DNA of 64,000 bases from Halorubrum salinum (GCF_024494575.1 NZ_JANHDO010000003.1:1-64000); one strand, 5' to 3'. Counted from the first letter of the stretch, positions 53,421 through 63,295 are shown. Notes: generated by a model not told the origin, from the sequence alone. Program-made: numbers and translations.

Positions 53421-53942
53421 ATGAGCACGGAAGAATCACAGGACGACTCGCCGGAGGAGGAAGAAGACCTCCAGTACTTCGTCCGGATCGGGGGCGCGGA
53501 CCTCGACGGGACGAAGACGGTCGAGCGAAGCCTGTCCGAACTCGACGGCATCGGCACGCGCACGGCGCGGCTGGTCGCCGAGAAGGCCGACGTGGATCGT
53601 AAAGCCACGTTCGGTCTCCTCGACGAGGGTGACATAGACGCGGTGGTCGACATCGCCGAGAACCTCGAAGACCACGTCCCGTCGTGGATGACGAACAGAC
53701 AGAACGACTTCTACTCCGGGGAGACGACGCACCTCGTCGGCACCGACGTCAGCGAGAAGCGTCGCCACGACATCAACCGGATGAAGCTCATCGAATCGTA
53801 CAAGGGCGTTCGCCACAAGCGCGGCCAGAAGGTACGCGGCCAGCGCACGAAGTCCACGGGTCGCTCCGAGGGCACCATTGGCGTCAACGTCGAGGAGATC
53901 CGCGAGGAGATGGCGGAAGACGAAGCGGGTGACGAGGAATGA
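53421..53942 (+). CDS. rps13: Ribosomal protein S13
   Basis: This 173-residue small-subunit protein contacts the head of 30S and the tRNA. The N-terminal acidic part is halophile-specific; [31 protein letters not shown] is the helix-turn-helix region and the C-terminus is basic ([17 protein letters not shown]), followed by an acidic tail. Its stop overlaps the S4 start (ATGA). The alpha-type operon here is S13-S4-S11-rpoD. Confidence 0.97.
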   Translation: MSTEESQDDSPEEEEDLQYFVRIGGADLDGTKTVERSLSELDGIGTRTARLVAEKADVDRKATFGLLDEGDIDAVVDIAENLEDHVPSWMTNRQNDFYSGETTHLVGTDVSEKRRHDINRMKLIESYKGVRHKRGQKVRGQRTKSTGRSEGTIGVNVEEIREEMAEDEAGDEE

Positions 53943-54466
53943 GCACCGGCAAGAACACCAAAGGCTACGAGACGCCGAACCACCCGTACCAGGGCGAGCG
54001 GATCGCCGAGGAGTCGGACCTCCTCTCGCGGTACGGCCTGAAGAACAAAGAGGAACTCTGGCGCGCTCAGTCCGAGCTGCGCAACATGCGCCGCGAGGCG
54101 CGCCGACTGCTCGGCGAGGCCCAGGGTGACGTCGACGCCGCCCAGGACGCCGGATCGGAGTTCGTCGCACGGCTCCGTCGCATCGGTATTCTCGGCGACA
54201 ACGACGACATTTCGACGGTCCTGTCGCTCGACGTGACCGACCTGCTCGAACGCCGTCTCCAGACGGTCGTCTACCGGCAGGGGCTCGCGTCCTCGACACA
54301 GCAGGCGCGTCAGTTCCTCGTCCACGGACACGTCACCGTCGACGGGGCCCGAGTGACGCGTCCCTCGGTGAAGGTCGACGTGGCCGACGAGGGTGCCATC
54401 GACTTCGACGAGAACAGCCCGCTCGCGGACGATCTCCACCCCGAGCGCGCGGAGTCACAGGAGTAA
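53939..54466 (+). CDS. rps4: Ribosomal protein S4
   Basis: This 175-residue protein binds 16S rRNA early in assembly. The S4 RNA-binding domain is [35 protein letters not shown]. The C-terminal tail is acidic ([12 protein letters not shown]). It overlaps the S13 stop by four nt and precedes S11 by six. Confidence 0.97.
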   Translation: MSTGKNTKGYETPNHPYQGERIAEESDLLSRYGLKNKEELWRAQSELRNMRREARRLLGEAQGDVDAAQDAGSEFVARLRRIGILGDNDDISTVLSLDVTDLLERRLQTVVYRQGLASSTQQARQFLVHGHVTVDGARVTRPSVKVDVADEGAIDFDENSPLADDLHPERAESQE

Positions 54467-54472
54467 CCAACA

Positions 54473-54862
54473 ATGAGTGAATCCGAGGACGGAAAGTGGG
54501 GAATCGCCCACGTGTACGCATCGTTCAACAACACGCTCATCACGGTCACCGACGAGACGGGTGCCGAGACGATCGCCAAGTCGTCCGGCGGCACCGTGGT
54601 GAAACAGAACCGCGACGAGGCGTCGCCGTACGCCGCCATGCAGATGGCGGAAGTCGTCGCCGAGCGAGTCAAAGACGCCGGCCTGGAGGGCGTGCACGTC
54701 CGCGTGCGCGGCCCCGGCGGCAACCTCAACAAGTCCACCGGTCCCGGTGCGCAGGCGACGATCCGCGCGCTCTCGCGCGCCGGCGTCGAGATCGGCCGGA
54801 TCGAGGACGTCACGCCCATCCCGCACGACGGGACGAAGGCACCGAAGAACAAGCGAGTCTGA
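54473..54862 (+). CDS. rps11: Ribosomal protein S11
   Basis: This 129-residue platform protein has the conserved [22 protein letters not shown] and ends [21 protein letters not shown]. It sits one base before rpoD. Confidence 0.97.
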   Translation: MSESEDGKWGIAHVYASFNNTLITVTDETGAETIAKSSGGTVVKQNRDEASPYAAMQMAEVVAERVKDAGLEGVHVRVRGPGGNLNKSTGPGAQATIRALSRAGVEIGRIEDVTPIPHDGTKAPKNKRV

Positions 54863-54863
54863 C

Positions 54864-55616
54864 ATGAGTGACGCAGATTTCGACGTTGAGTACGTCGAAC
54901 GGGACGAACGCAGCGCGCGGGTGTTGATCCGCGGGCTCACCCCGGCGTTCGCGAACGGCATCCGCCGGGCGATGATCGCCGACGTCCCGACGTTCTCGAT
55001 CGACACCGTTCGGTTCGTCGAGAACTCCTCCGTCATGTTCGACGAGATGATCGGCCTGCGGCTGGGGCTCATCCCCCTCACGACCCCGCTCGACGACTTC
55101 GAGGTCGGCGACGAGGTCACGCTCGCACTCGACGTCGAGGGGCCCGACACGGCCTACTCCGGCGACATCGAGAGCGCGGACCCGCTGGTCGAGGTCGCAG
55201 ACGACAACGTCCCGATCATCGAGCTGAAGGAGGGACAGCGACTGGAGTTCGAGGCCGACGCGGTGTTAGACACCGGAAAGGAGCACGCCAAACATCAGGG
55301 CGGCGTCTCCGTCGGTTACCGACACCTCCAGCGCGTCACCGTCGAGGGCGACCGCGGCGAGTTCGACGAGGACGAACCGCAGATCCTCCGCGGCGTCGTC
55401 GAGACGCCCGATGGCGATATCGTGCTCACGGACGAGTTCGACAACGACCTCTCGGAGCGGTATCCGGGCAAGGAAGTCACGGTCGAGGACGTGCCTGGCG
55501 CGTTCGTCTTCCACATCGAGACGGACGGATCCTTCAGCGTCGAAGAACTGCTGCTCCGCGCGATCGACTCCATCGAGGTGCGCGCGGACGAACTACAGAC
55601 GAAAGTCACGGTCTAA
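54864..55616 (+). CDS. rpoD: RNA polymerase subunit D
   Basis: This 250-residue protein is the archaeal alpha-like subunit that starts polymerase assembly. The alpha motif is [28 protein letters not shown] cysteine-containing iron-sulfur domain found in some archaeal D subunits is absent; the segment is replaced by acidic sequence. It is the last gene of the first operon, ahead of a hairpin and tRNA-Leu. Confidence 0.96.
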   Translation: MSDADFDVEYVERDERSARVLIRGLTPAFANGIRRAMIADVPTFSIDTVRFVENSSVMFDEMIGLRLGLIPLTTPLDDFEVGDEVTLALDVEGPDTAYSGDIESADPLVEVADDNVPIIELKEGQRLEFEADAVLDTGKEHAKHQGGVSVGYRHLQRVTVEGDRGEFDEDEPQILRGVVETPDGDIVLTDEFDNDLSERYPGKEVTVEDVPGAFVFHIETDGSFSVEELLLRAIDSIEVRADELQTKVTV

Positions 55617-55704
55617 CGTAATGACGGACCTTCGAACCACCCGGTCGGCGCTCGCCCCTGCCCGTAGTCGCGACGCCGACGCTCGCGCCGCCGAACGGCC
55701 GCGT

Positions 55705-55725
55705 GGTCCCGGCGACACCGGGACC
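55705..55725 (+). terminator. Hairpin between rpoD and tRNA-Leu
   Basis: GGTCCCGG and CCGGGACC form an 8-bp stem over a 5-nt loop, about 90 nt after rpoD and 40 nt before tRNA-Leu. There is no strong T-tract, so it may mark transcript end or processing rather than termination. Confidence 0.4.
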
Positions 55726-55765
55726 GAAAGTGGTTTGAAGGGAGCCGGATTACGCAGGAGTGCAC

Positions 55766-55850
55766 GCAGGGATAGCCAAGTCAGGCCAACGGCGCAGCGT
55801 TCAGGGCGCTGTCCTGTAGAGGTCCGCAGGTTCAAATCCTGCTCCCTGCA
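55766..55850 (+). tRNA. tRNA-Leu (CAG)
   Basis: This is a class II tRNA with acceptor strands GCAGGGA and TCCCTGC, anticodon arm CAGCG, TTCAGGG, CGCTG with anticodon CAG, T loop TTCAAAT and discriminator A. It lies 35 nt before L18e. The order tRNA-Leu, L18e, L13, S9 was described in Haloarcula as the S9 operon. Confidence 0.96.
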
Positions 55851-55874
55851 CTCCGTTTTTCAGAACCTCTCCAT

Positions 55875-55880
55875 AGGAGG
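55875..55880 (+). promoter_or_regulatory. Shine-Dalgarno sequence of L18e
   Basis: AGGAGG lies 5 nt before the ATG at 55886, in the spacer after the processed tRNA-Leu. Confidence 0.8.
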
Positions 55881-55885
55881 GAGCT

Positions 55886-56239
55886 ATGAGTAGCAAGACG
55901 AATCCGAAACTACAGAACCTCATCGCCGATCTGAAGTCGGTCTCGCGCGATTCCGGTGCCAACGTGTGGCAGGATATCGCGGACCGACTGGAGAAGCCAC
56001 GGCGCACGCACGCTGAGGTCAACCTGGGCCGTATCGAACGATACGCGCAGGAAGACGAGACGGTCGTCGTCCCCGGCAAGGTGCTGGGCAGCGGTGTGCT
56101 CGAAAAGAACGTCACCGTCGCCGCCGTCGACTTCTCGGGTACCGCCCGCACGAAGATCGACCAGGCCGGCGAAGCGGTGTCGCTAGAACAGTTCGTCGAA
56201 CAGAACCCCGAAGGCAGCAACGTCCGGGTGATTCGATGA
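55886..56239 (+). CDS. rpl18e: Ribosomal protein L18e
   Basis: This 117-residue large-subunit protein of archaea and eukaryotes is related to bacterial L15. The core [21 protein letters not shown], then [20 protein letters not shown] and ends near GSNVRVIR. It overlaps L13 by four nt (ATGA). Confidence 0.96.
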   Translation: MSSKTNPKLQNLIADLKSVSRDSGANVWQDIADRLEKPRRTHAEVNLGRIERYAQEDETVVVPGKVLGSGVLEKNVTVAAVDFSGTARTKIDQAGEAVSLEQFVEQNPEGSNVRVIR

Positions 56240-56685
56240 GTCTCGCGAAGATCGACGCGGACGTCGTCGTCGACGCCCGAGACTGCATTCTCGGCCGCGT
56301 CTCCTCGGAGGTCGCCCAGCGCGCCCTCGCCGGGGAGTCCGTCGCCGTCGTCAACGCCGAGCGAGCGGTCATCACCGGCAACGAAGAGGCGACGATGGAG
56401 ACGTACCACAAGCGCGCCGAACTCGGATCCGACAGCGGCCCGTACTACCCGAAACGGCCCGACCGGATATTCAAGCGTGCCATCCGCGGCATGCTGCCCT
56501 ACAAGACGGAAGACGGCCGCGAGGCGCTCTCGAACGTTCGCGTCTACGTGGGCAACCCCTACGAGCGCGACGAAGACGCCGAGAGCGTCGTCTTGGACGG
56601 CACCTCGCTGGACCGACTCTCGAACATCAAATTCACCACGCTCGGTGACATCTCCGAGTCTCTGGGAGCCAACGTCACATGGTAA
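56236..56685 (+). CDS. rpl13: Ribosomal protein L13
   Basis: This 149-residue protein has the signature [20 protein letters not shown] and the [22 protein letters not shown] region, with the usual LYVGNP-like VYVGNPY segment. It overlaps S9 by seven nt. Confidence 0.97.
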   Translation: MSLAKIDADVVVDARDCILGRVSSEVAQRALAGESVAVVNAERAVITGNEEATMETYHKRAELGSDSGPYYPKRPDRIFKRAIRGMLPYKTEDGREALSNVRVYVGNPYERDEDAESVVLDGTSLDRLSNIKFTTLGDISESLGANVTW

Positions 56686-57077
56686 CGAACACCTCAGGCA
56701 AGAAGAAGACGGCCGTCGCCCGCGCAACCGTGCGTGACGGCGAGGGTCGCGTTCGCATCAACTCCCAGCCCGTCGAGCTGGTCGAACCGGAACAGGCGCG
56801 GCTCAAGATGCTGGAGCCGTTCCGCATCGCCGGTGAGGAACTCCGCGACGACGTCGACATCGACGTCACCGTCGAAGGCGGCGGGTTCAGCGGTCAGGCC
56901 GACGCCACTCGCACGGCCATCGCCCGCGGCATCGTTCAGCACCTCGGAGACGCCGAGCTGCGCGACGCCTACATGAACTTCGACCGGACGCTCTTGGTCA
57001 ACGACGTTCGCCAGTCCGAACCCAAGAAGTGGGGCGGACCGGGCGCGCGCGCTCGCTACCAGAAGTCCTACCGCTGA
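56679..57077 (+). CDS. rps9: Ribosomal protein S9
   Basis: This 132-residue protein has [21 protein letters not shown] near the start, [20 protein letters not shown] in the middle and the conserved tail [10 protein letters not shown] that reaches the P-site. The stop codon overlaps the ribosome site of rpoN. Confidence 0.97.
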   Translation: MVTNTSGKKKTAVARATVRDGEGRVRINSQPVELVEPEQARLKMLEPFRIAGEELRDDVDIDVTVEGGGFSGQADATRTAIARGIVQHLGDAELRDAYMNFDRTLLVNDVRQSEPKKWGGPGARARYQKSYR

Positions 57078-57083
57078 GGTGAT
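57076..57083 (+). promoter_or_regulatory. Strong Shine-Dalgarno sequence of rpoN
   Basis: GAGGTGAT is complementary to the 16S rRNA tail and lies 6 nt before the ATG at 57090. It begins inside the S9 stop codon, so rpoN translation can restart here. Confidence 0.8.
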
Positions 57084-57089
57084 CCAGTC

Positions 57090-57284
57090 ATGATGATCCC
57101 CGTTCGGTGTTTCACGTGCGGCAACGTCGTGGGTGAACACTGGGAAGAATTCAAGGAGCGAGCCCGCGAGGGCGACGAGGACCCCGGCGCGGTCCTCGAC
57201 GACCTCGGGGTCGACCGGCATTGCTGTCGCCGGATGATGGTCAGCCATCGGGACCTCGTCGACGTCGTCTCGCCGTACCAGTAA
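57090..57284 (+). CDS. rpoN: RNA polymerase subunit N (Rpb10)
   Basis: This 64-residue zinc-binding subunit has the family start [17 protein letters not shown] and the second cysteine pair in [12 protein letters not shown]. The start is the first of two ATG codons, supported by the Shine-Dalgarno site. Confidence 0.96.
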   Translation: MMIPVRCFTCGNVVGEHWEEFKERAREGDEDPGAVLDDLGVDRHCCRRMMVSHRDLVDVVSPYQ

Positions 57285-57285
57285 C

Positions 57286-57468
57286 ATGTCTGCACAACGA
57301 TACAACCGATACGAGAAGGCACGCATCCTCGGCGCGCGAGCGCTGCAGGTATCGTACGGAGCGCCCGTGCTGATCGACTCGGATCAGACCGAGCCGATCC
57401 TCGTCGCCGCGGAGGAGTACGACGCGGGTGTGCTCCCCTTCACCGTCCGCAGGGAGGGCGAGAAATGA
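57286..57468 (+). CDS. rpoK: RNA polymerase subunit K (Rpb6)
   Basis: This 60-residue subunit stabilises the clamp. The motif [23 protein letters not shown] is clear. Its stop overlaps the eno start by four nt. Confidence 0.96.
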   Translation: MSAQRYNRYEKARILGARALQVSYGAPVLIDSDQTEPILVAAEEYDAGVLPFTVRREGEK

Positions 57469-58667
57469 CGCGAATCACGAGCGTCTCGCTTCGGCGCGTC
57501 CTCGATTCGCGTGGAAACCCGACCGTCGAGGCCGACGTGCTCACCGAGTCCGGCGGCTTCGGCCGCGGAGCGGCCCCGAGTGGGGCCTCTACGGGCGAGT
57601 ACGAGGCGATCGAACTGCCGGCGAGCGAGGCGATCGCGAAGGCCAGAGAGCACGCCGTTCCGCGGCTCGAAGGCCTCTACGCCGGCGACCAGCGAGCCGT
57701 CGACAACGCGCTTCGCGCGGCCGACGGCACCGACGACTTCTCCGCGATCGGTGCGAACAGCGCCGTCGCGATATCGATGGCGGCAGCGAAGGCCGCCGCA
57801 GACGTGCTCGGTGCACCGCTGTACCAGCACCTCGGCGGCGCGTTCCGCGGAGACAACTTCCCCGTGCCGCTCGGCAACGTCGTCGGCGGCGGAGAACACG
57901 CCAAAGAGGCCACCCACATTCAGGAGTTCCTCGCCGCGCCGGTCGGCGCGCCGAGCGTCTCGGAGGCCGTCTTCGCGAACGCCGCGGTCCACGCGGCGGT
58001 CGCGGACGTGCTCGACGAACGCGGCGTTCCGGCGGCGAAGGGTGACGAGGGCGCGTGGGCACCACCGATCTCGGACGCCGACGCGTTCGAGGTCGTCGAG
58101 GAGGCGGTCGACCGCGTCGAGAGCGAGGTTGGCTTCGAGATCCGCTTCGGCCTCGACATGGCGGCCGCAGAGCTGTACGACGAGGAGGCCGAGGCGTACG
58201 TGTACGGCGACGAGACGAAGTCGACGGACGAGCAGGTCGAGTACGTCGCAGGACTCGTCGACGAGTACGACCTCGCGTACGTCGAGGACCCGCTCGACGA
58301 GAACGACTACGAGGCGTTCGCGGAGCTGACGGACCGGGTCGGCGACCGGACGCTGATCTGCGGTGACGACCTGTTCGTCACCAACGTCGAACGGCTCCGA
58401 GAGGGGATCGACGTCGGAGCGGCAAACAGCATCCTGATCAAGCCGAACCAGATCGGGACCCTGTCGGACGCGTTCGACGCGGTCGAACTCGCCGCCCGAA
58501 ACGGGTACGAGACGGTCATCTCGCACCGGTCGGGAGAGACCGAAGACACGACCATCGCACACCTCGCCGTGGCGACCGACGCCGGATACATCAAGACCGG
58601 CACGGTCGGCGGCGAGCGCACCGCCAAGCTGAACGAACTGGTCCGCATCGCGGACGGCGCGGTATGA
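57465..58667 (+). CDS. eno: Enolase
   Basis: This 400-residue glycolytic enzyme interconverts 2-phosphoglycerate and phosphoenolpyruvate. Active-site stretches are [40 protein letters not shown] and [14 protein letters not shown], with [17 protein letters not shown] closing the pocket. Metal ligands Asp and Glu are in their usual places. It starts inside rpoK and precedes S2. Confidence 0.97.
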   Translation: MTRITSVSLRRVLDSRGNPTVEADVLTESGGFGRGAAPSGASTGEYEAIELPASEAIAKAREHAVPRLEGLYAGDQRAVDNALRAADGTDDFSAIGANSAVAISMAAAKAAADVLGAPLYQHLGGAFRGDNFPVPLGNVVGGGEHAKEATHIQEFLAAPVGAPSVSEAVFANAAVHAAVADVLDERGVPAAKGDEGAWAPPISDADAFEVVEEAVDRVESEVGFEIRFGLDMAAAELYDEEAEAYVYGDETKSTDEQVEYVAGLVDEYDLAYVEDPLDENDYEAFAELTDRVGDRTLICGDDLFVTNVERLREGIDVGAANSILIKPNQIGTLSDAFDAVELAARNGYETVISHRSGETEDTTIAHLAVATDAGYIKTGTVGGERTAKLNELVRIADGAV

Positions 58668-58682
58668 CGGACACCCATACGC

Positions 58683-59483
58683 ATGAGTGAAGACAACGAC
58701 GCGGTCGAACTCGACGACGCGGAGACCGAGGCGGTCGACGCGGCGGTCGAGGAGGAGGCCGACACGACCGAGGAACCGACCGCCGACGCGGCCGCCGAGG
58801 GGGCGTCCGCCGACGCCGAGAGCGAGACCGCCGACGCGACGGCAGACGACGCCGACGAGGAGGACGCCTCCCCGTTCGACGACGACGTCATGCCCGATGA
58901 CGACGTCGACCTACTGATCCCCGTCGAGGACTACCTCTCCGCGGGTGTCCACATCGGGACCCAACAGAAGACCGCGGACATGGAGCGGTTCATCCACCGC
59001 GTCCGCGACGACGGGCTCTACGTGCTAGACGTGAGCACGACCGACCAGCGCATTCGCACCGCCGCGGACTTCCTCGAGAACTACAACCCCGAGCAGATCC
59101 TCGTCACGTCCTCGCGGCAGTACGGTCGGTTCCCGGCCGAGAAGTTCGCGGACGCCATCGGCGCTCGCGCTCGCACGGGACGGTTCATCCCGGGCACGCT
59201 GACGAACCCCGACTACGCCGGCTACATCGAGCCGGACGTCGTCGTGGTGACCGACCCGATCGGTGACGCGCAGGCCGTCAAGGAGGCCATCACCGTCGGC
59301 ATCCCGGTTATCGCGATGTGCGACTCTAACAACCAGCTCTCGAACGTCGATCTGGTCATCCCGACCAACAACAAGGGTCGACGCGCGCTGTCGGTCGTCT
59401 ACTGGCTGCTCGCCAACGAGACGCTCGACCGCCGCGGTGCCGACACCGTGTTCGCCCTCGACGACTTCGAGGACGAACTCTAA
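58683..59483 (+). CDS. rps2: Ribosomal protein S2
   Basis: This 266-residue protein carries a 65-residue acidic N-terminal extension ([20 protein letters not shown] and more) before the conserved core [20 protein letters not shown]. Other marks are [20 protein letters not shown] and [20 protein letters not shown]. Such extensions are common in haloarchaea. It is the last gene of the operon on this strand; the following gene runs the other way. Confidence 0.97.
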   Translation: MSEDNDAVELDDAETEAVDAAVEEEADTTEEPTADAAAEGASADAESETADATADDADEEDASPFDDDVMPDDDVDLLIPVEDYLSAGVHIGTQQKTADMERFIHRVRDDGLYVLDVSTTDQRIRTAADFLENYNPEQILVTSSRQYGRFPAEKFADAIGARARTGRFIPGTLTNPDYAGYIEPDVVVVTDPIGDAQAVKEAITVGIPVIAMCDSNNQLSNVDLVIPTNNKGRRALSVVYWLLANETLDRRGADTVFALDDFEDEL

Positions 59484-59576
59484 GTCGGCCGGCTTCGAGT
59501 TCGACTTTTCTGCGGGCAGAGCCACCGAACAGCCACGATTCACCGGAGAACCGACAACGGATTCGAGCCTCCCGAT

Positions 59577-59921
59577 CTACAACACGTCGATCGTGAGTGG
59601 GTAGCTCCACGCCTCCCCGTCAGAGGCTTTCACCGCAGCGATCACGATGAACACGGTGTCGACGATGCCGAGAACGGGCAGCGCCAGGAGTCCGATACCG
59701 ACGAGCACCAACACGAGCGCGATGAGCGAGTAGACGGTGAACCAGATCTGCCAGTTGATGGCGTTTCGCGCGTTCTCCTTGACGAACGCGTCGTCGGTGA
59801 CGACGTAGACCACGAGTGGTCCGACGAGCCACGTGAACAGGGCGAGGACGTGCGTCAGCGCTGCCATGGTGGTGTTGTCTCCGGTTCCGCCGGTATCGAC
59901 GCCGGCCGCTGTAGATCCCAT
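59577..59921 (-). CDS. DUF4870 family membrane protein
   Basis: This 114-residue protein has a Gly/Thr-rich N-terminus and four membrane segments (MAALTHVLALFTWLVGPLVVY, and two more around VYSLIALVLVLVGIGLLALP and GIVDTVFIVIAAVKA). The N-x-x-x-IN-W-Q pattern (ENARNAINWQIWF) is the family signature. Function is unknown. The ATG at 59921 was chosen over one 17 codons upstream. Confidence 0.85.
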   Translation of the reverse strand: MGSTAAGVDTGGTGDNTTMAALTHVLALFTWLVGPLVVYVVTDDAFVKENARNAINWQIWFTVYSLIALVLVLVGIGLLALPVLGIVDTVFIVIAAVKASDGEAWSYPLTIDVL

Positions 59922-59946
59922 GGATGCGATGTCCGCGGCTTGGTAT

Positions 59947-60537
59947 TTATGTGTTGGCGGTGTCCATCCCACTTTGATCTCCCGCCCCCTCGTCTGCCGG
60001 CGCGGACGTGTCGTACGTCCAGCGCGGTTCGATCTCGCGGTTCGCGACGACGACCCGGTCGCCGGCGTCCGTGTCGATCCGGGTCTTCCTGAGCTCGATG
60101 GCGGCGACGGTTCCGGTCACCCCCTTCGCCTCGACTCGGTAGCCCGGATTGAAATCCGGGTCTCGAAGGAGGTACACGCCGGCGACCGTGTCTTCGATCA
60201 TCTCTGAGAGCGCGTAGGAGACGCCGAGCGCGATGAATCCGACGGCGGTACCGAGACTCGCCGCGATGTCGCCCATGCCGACGACTTTCAGGAACGTCAG
60301 CGCGACACCGAACCAGAGGAACACGGAGACGAGCGTGACGATGAGATCGCCGACCAGCTCGCGGTCGCCGACGTACACGCGCTCGATCGACCCGCGGACG
60401 ACGGCGAGAGCGGCACGGACCGTCAGATACGCCAGCGCGAGGAAGACCAGCCCCGAGAGCAGTCTCGGTATCGCGACTATCAGGCCGTCGAGGAAGTTCG
60501 AAAGCGAGCGGGAGACGAGCAACGGGATCTGGGTCAT
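59947..60537 (-). CDS. Short MscS-like mechanosensitive channel
   Basis: This 196-residue protein has three to four membrane helices and the MscS pore helix (DIAASLGTAVGFIALGVSYAL), followed by the beta domain (DPDFNPGYRVEAKGVTGTVAAIELRKTRI) but almost no C-terminal cytoplasmic part. It is much shorter than the MscS at 6.6 kb. It may be a truncated but functional channel. A start at 60549 is possible. It lies 26 nt upstream of the DUF4870 gene on the same strand. Confidence 0.88.
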   Translation of the reverse strand: MTQIPLLVSRSLSNFLDGLIVAIPRLLSGLVFLALAYLTVRAALAVVRGSIERVYVGDRELVGDLIVTLVSVFLWFGVALTFLKVVGMGDIAASLGTAVGFIALGVSYALSEMIEDTVAGVYLLRDPDFNPGYRVEAKGVTGTVAAIELRKTRIDTDAGDRVVVANREIEPRWTYDTSAPADEGAGDQSGMDTANT

Positions 60538-60732
60538 GCCGAACCGCACACGGCCGAGGGTCGAAAAGGTGAGGGCGCCGACGGCTCAGTTCGCGTCCGT
60601 CTCGGGATGAACACGCCGTCGAGGTCGACGCTCGGGTCGCGCCGGGGATCCGTCTCTCGTCCCGACCGCTCGTCCGTGGCACGGGCCCGCTGAGACACGT
60701 CTTTCACTCGTGGTCTCGCAGTGATGACGTTA

Positions 60733-61689
60733 CTAGCGCCCCGAATCCGCGGTCTCGTCGACTGGCGCCCCGTCCCCGCACAGCGCCGACCGAGCCTCCG
60801 CGACGGTGTCGTCCACGCGCGCCCACGCCACGGGCGGCTCGACCGCCTCGAGCTCCGCGTCGAGCGCGTCGAGCCGTTCGCCGAACTCGTCGTCCCCGTC
60901 CGTCCCGTCGCCGAGCGCCTCGACGTGGTCCGTCACCTCGGCTTCGAGGTCGTCTATCCGCGCGTCCACGTCGTCCGGGAAGGAGACGCCGTCGCGGTCG
61001 GCCCACGCGCGGAGGTCGTCGGCCTCGGCTCGGAGGTCGGCGACGACGAGGTCGAGGACGCGCGTCTGGACGACGGCGTCGAACCACCGTTCTGGGTCGG
61101 CGTCGTCCGCGTCCCGCAGCGACTCGACGGTCTCGGCGACGGCCGCGGCGGACTCCTCGGCGGCCTCGACCTCGTCTACGAGCGCGTCGTGGCGTCGATT
61201 GGCCGAGCGGAGCCACGCCTCGAACGCCTCCAGTTCGGTTTCGAGGTCGTGGGCGACGCGGACGATATCCTGCGCGTCGGTCGTGATCTCGTGGAGGGCG
61301 ACCGCTGCGCGGTACACCGCCACCGGTTCGTCGAGCCCCGACCACGCCGCGCCGAGGTCGTCGCCGAGCGCCTCCACGTCCGCCCGGAGGCCGTCCAGTC
61401 GATCCCCGAACGCCCGCCGACGGACGTCGACGATGTCGAGATCCGGCGCGTTGCCGGCGGCGGTCGCCTCGTCGTGGGTCCGCGTCGCGAGGTCGATCCG
61501 CGTCTCCGCGGTCGCGAGTATCTGCGACACGTCGGTGACGCTTGACTCGATCGCCGCGGGTGTGACCTTCCCGTCCTCGGTGAAGGGTTCGAGCCACGTC
61601 CGGATCGACTCCGGTTCCTCGTCGGTTCTGTCGACCACGTCGTCGACGAGTTCGTCGAGGGGCGTCTCCGCGGGCGCGCTCTCACTCAT
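60733..61689 (-). CDS. Acidic coiled-coil protein ('halo transducer protein'-like)
   Basis: This 318-residue protein is made of heptad-rich helices, for example RLDGLRADVEALGDDLGAAW and LRAEADDLRAWADRD, and is very acidic. No membrane helix, HAMP or methyl-accepting hairpin is visible. Similar proteins bear the name halo transducer protein, but there is no evidence here of chemotaxis. The start is the ATG at 61689, where a TATAAC element sits about 25 nt upstream. It is divergent from pstS. Confidence 0.75.
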   Translation of the reverse strand: MSESAPAETPLDELVDDVVDRTDEEPESIRTWLEPFTEDGKVTPAAIESSVTDVSQILATAETRIDLATRTHDEATAAGNAPDLDIVDVRRRAFGDRLDGLRADVEALGDDLGAAWSGLDEPVAVYRAAVALHEITTDAQDIVRVAHDLETELEAFEAWLRSANRRHDALVDEVEAAEESAAAVAETVESLRDADDADPERWFDAVVQTRVLDLVVADLRAEADDLRAWADRDGVSFPDDVDARIDDLEAEVTDHVEALGDGTDGDDEFGERLDALDAELEAVEPPVAWARVDDTVAEARSALCGDGAPVDETADSGR

Positions 61690-61845
61690 ACGCCGATTTC
61701 GGTGTAGTGCGGTGTTATACCTTCCTAAGAGCGGTGTGTTCGGGGACGGAGGCAAACAGAGCGCTACGTGATGATATATAGCCGTCAGAATTCTCTCGTT
61801 CACTCACCACCGATACTGTGGACTCTTCGCGTGATAATAGACACC

Positions 61846-61875
61846 TATATTAAAAATATAAACCAGTTTAATATA
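61846..61875. promoter_or_regulatory. Inverted repeat in the pstS promoter, one arm on the TATA box
   Basis: TATATTAAA (61846-61854) and TTTAATATA (61867-61875) are exact inverse complements 12 nt apart. The right arm is the TATA box, 21-29 nt upstream of the pstS ATG, so pstS should be leaderless. The left arm could bind a phosphate regulator or a second TATA factor. Confidence 0.65.
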
Positions 61876-61895
61876 CTTGTCCGTTGCTACGCCTG

Positions 61896-63140
61896 ATGTC
61901 AGACCGGAACTGGGTCGACGGCGGCGTGTCGCGGCGGAAAGTTCTCATCACGTCCGGAGCGCTCGGAACTGCGGGGTTGGCGGGCTGTAGCGGAAGCAGC
62001 GACGGCGGCGACGGCGGATCTGGCGGTGACGGCGGCGACGGCGGATCCGGCGGTGATGGTGGCGACGGCGGATCCGGCGTCGACGGTGACGACGGCTCCG
62101 GGCAGAGCACGGCGCTGCTCAACGCCGAGGGCTCCTCGACGGTGTACCCCATCTCGAACACGGGGAGCTCGTACTGGAACTCCAACGCGCCGCCGAGCGA
62201 CGGCGAGTACTGGGGCGCCAATGACGAGACCTCCGTCCCCGGCTGGGATCAGCTCGCCGACGACGGCGCGGGCGACATGCTCATCGCCGACTACTTCGCC
62301 TCGAAGTTCGGCTTCGAGCCGACCGACCAGCGCTCCTCGCCGCCGTTCCCGACCACGGTCGGCCTGAGCCACTCCGGGACCGGCTGTGAAGCCGTTACCG
62401 ACGGCCTCGTCGACATCGGCAACTCCTCCGGTCCGATCACGGCGGAACTCGACTGGAGCGAGGAGAAGGCCCAGAACACGGTCGTCGACAACGTCGTCGG
62501 TCGCGACGGCCAGCCCGTCGTCGTCAGCTCCGACGTCTCCGACGCTGGCGTCACGCAGCTGACCGGCGAGGATATCCGCGGCATATACCAGAACGAGATT
62601 ACCAACTGGAACCAGATCGACGGCGTCGACTACGATCAAGAGATCTACGCCATCGGCCGCGCCGAGGGCTCCGGGACGGACACCTCGTTCCGCCTGAACA
62701 TGCTCGGCGCCGCCGACGCCTCGATGTCGGGCGTCGACACGCGTTTCGGGCAGAACCAACAGGTCGCGCAGGCAGTCTCCCAGAACGAGGGCGCCATCGC
62801 CTACATGGCGCTCGCGTTCACCAGCGAAACGGTCATCCCGATCTCCATCGAGTTCGATGGCACGCTGTACGAGACCAGCCGCGACGCGGAGAACACCATC
62901 TTCGACAGCGAGTACCCGCTCAACCGCGACCTCCACATGTACACGCTCATCGAGGAGAACAACCCCGACGGCGGCGGCTACGACCGGCGCGAGGCGGCGT
63001 TCGTCAATATGTTCCTCAACGAGTTCGGACAGACCGTCTTCGTTGAGGGGAACAACTACATCCCGCTCCCGACGAGCGACCTCCAGTCGATGAAAGACAA
63101 GGTCTCGTCCGTCGCCACGGAGGACCTCCTCTCGCCGTAG
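61896..63140 (+). CDS. pstS: Phosphate-binding lipoprotein PstS
   Basis: This 414-residue protein has a Tat signal (SRRKVLITSG) and a lipobox (TAGLAGC), then a Gly/Asp-rich linker of about 38 residues made of repeated GGDGGDGGS. The mature part has LLNAEGSSTVYPIS, GTGCEAVTDGLVDIGNSSGPI and AIGRAEGSGTDTSFRLNMLG, which hold phosphate as in known PstS proteins. It captures phosphate outside the cell for the PstCAB transporter. The ATG at 61896 fits the TATA box; pstC follows by 155 nt. Confidence 0.95.
   Translation: MSDRNWVDGGVSRRKVLITSGALGTAGLAGCSGSSDGGDGGSGGDGGDGGSGGDGGDGGSGVDGDDGSGQSTALLNAEGSSTVYPISNTGSSYWNSNAPPSDGEYWGANDETSVPGWDQLADDGAGDMLIADYFASKFGFEPTDQRSSPPFPTTVGLSHSGTGCEAVTDGLVDIGNSSGPITAELDWSEEKAQNTVVDNVVGRDGQPVVVSSDVSDAGVTQLTGEDIRGIYQNEITNWNQIDGVDYDQEIYAIGRAEGSGTDTSFRLNMLGAADASMSGVDTRFGQNQQVAQAVSQNEGAIAYMALAFTSETVIPISIEFDGTLYETSRDAENTIFDSEYPLNRDLHMYTLIEENNPDGGGYDRREAAFVNMFLNEFGQTVFVEGNNYIPLPTSDLQSMKDKVSSVATEDLLSP
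62004..62075. repeat. 27-bp tandem repeat encoding the PstS linker
   Basis: Two near-identical 27-bp units (62022-62048 and 62049-62075) plus a partial upstream copy encode GGDGGDGGS. Changes in copy number would keep the frame and change the linker length. Confidence 0.9.
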
Positions 63141-63295
63141 TCCGACGACCGACGGTCGGTCGACCCGAGACGGGCGCCGTCCCCGCCGACTGACCCCCCG
63201 CGACCGCCCGTCGCTCCGCGGCCGCCGGCGTTCACGCTACATACGAATATCGCTTCTACGACACACAACACGCGAATGCTCTCGATAACAGACAG
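63141..63295. other. pstS-pstC spacer
   Basis: The 155 nt have no gene. A short frame at 63276 ends at a stop after ten codons. An AT-rich patch at about 63238-63275 could hold a weak promoter for pstC. Confidence 0.5.

Noticed and set aside
55801-56727. 308-codon minus frame
   Set aside because: It is antisense to L18e and L13 and overlaps tRNA-Leu.
57384-58562. 392-codon minus frame
   Set aside because: It is antisense to enolase, which is unmistakable on the plus strand.
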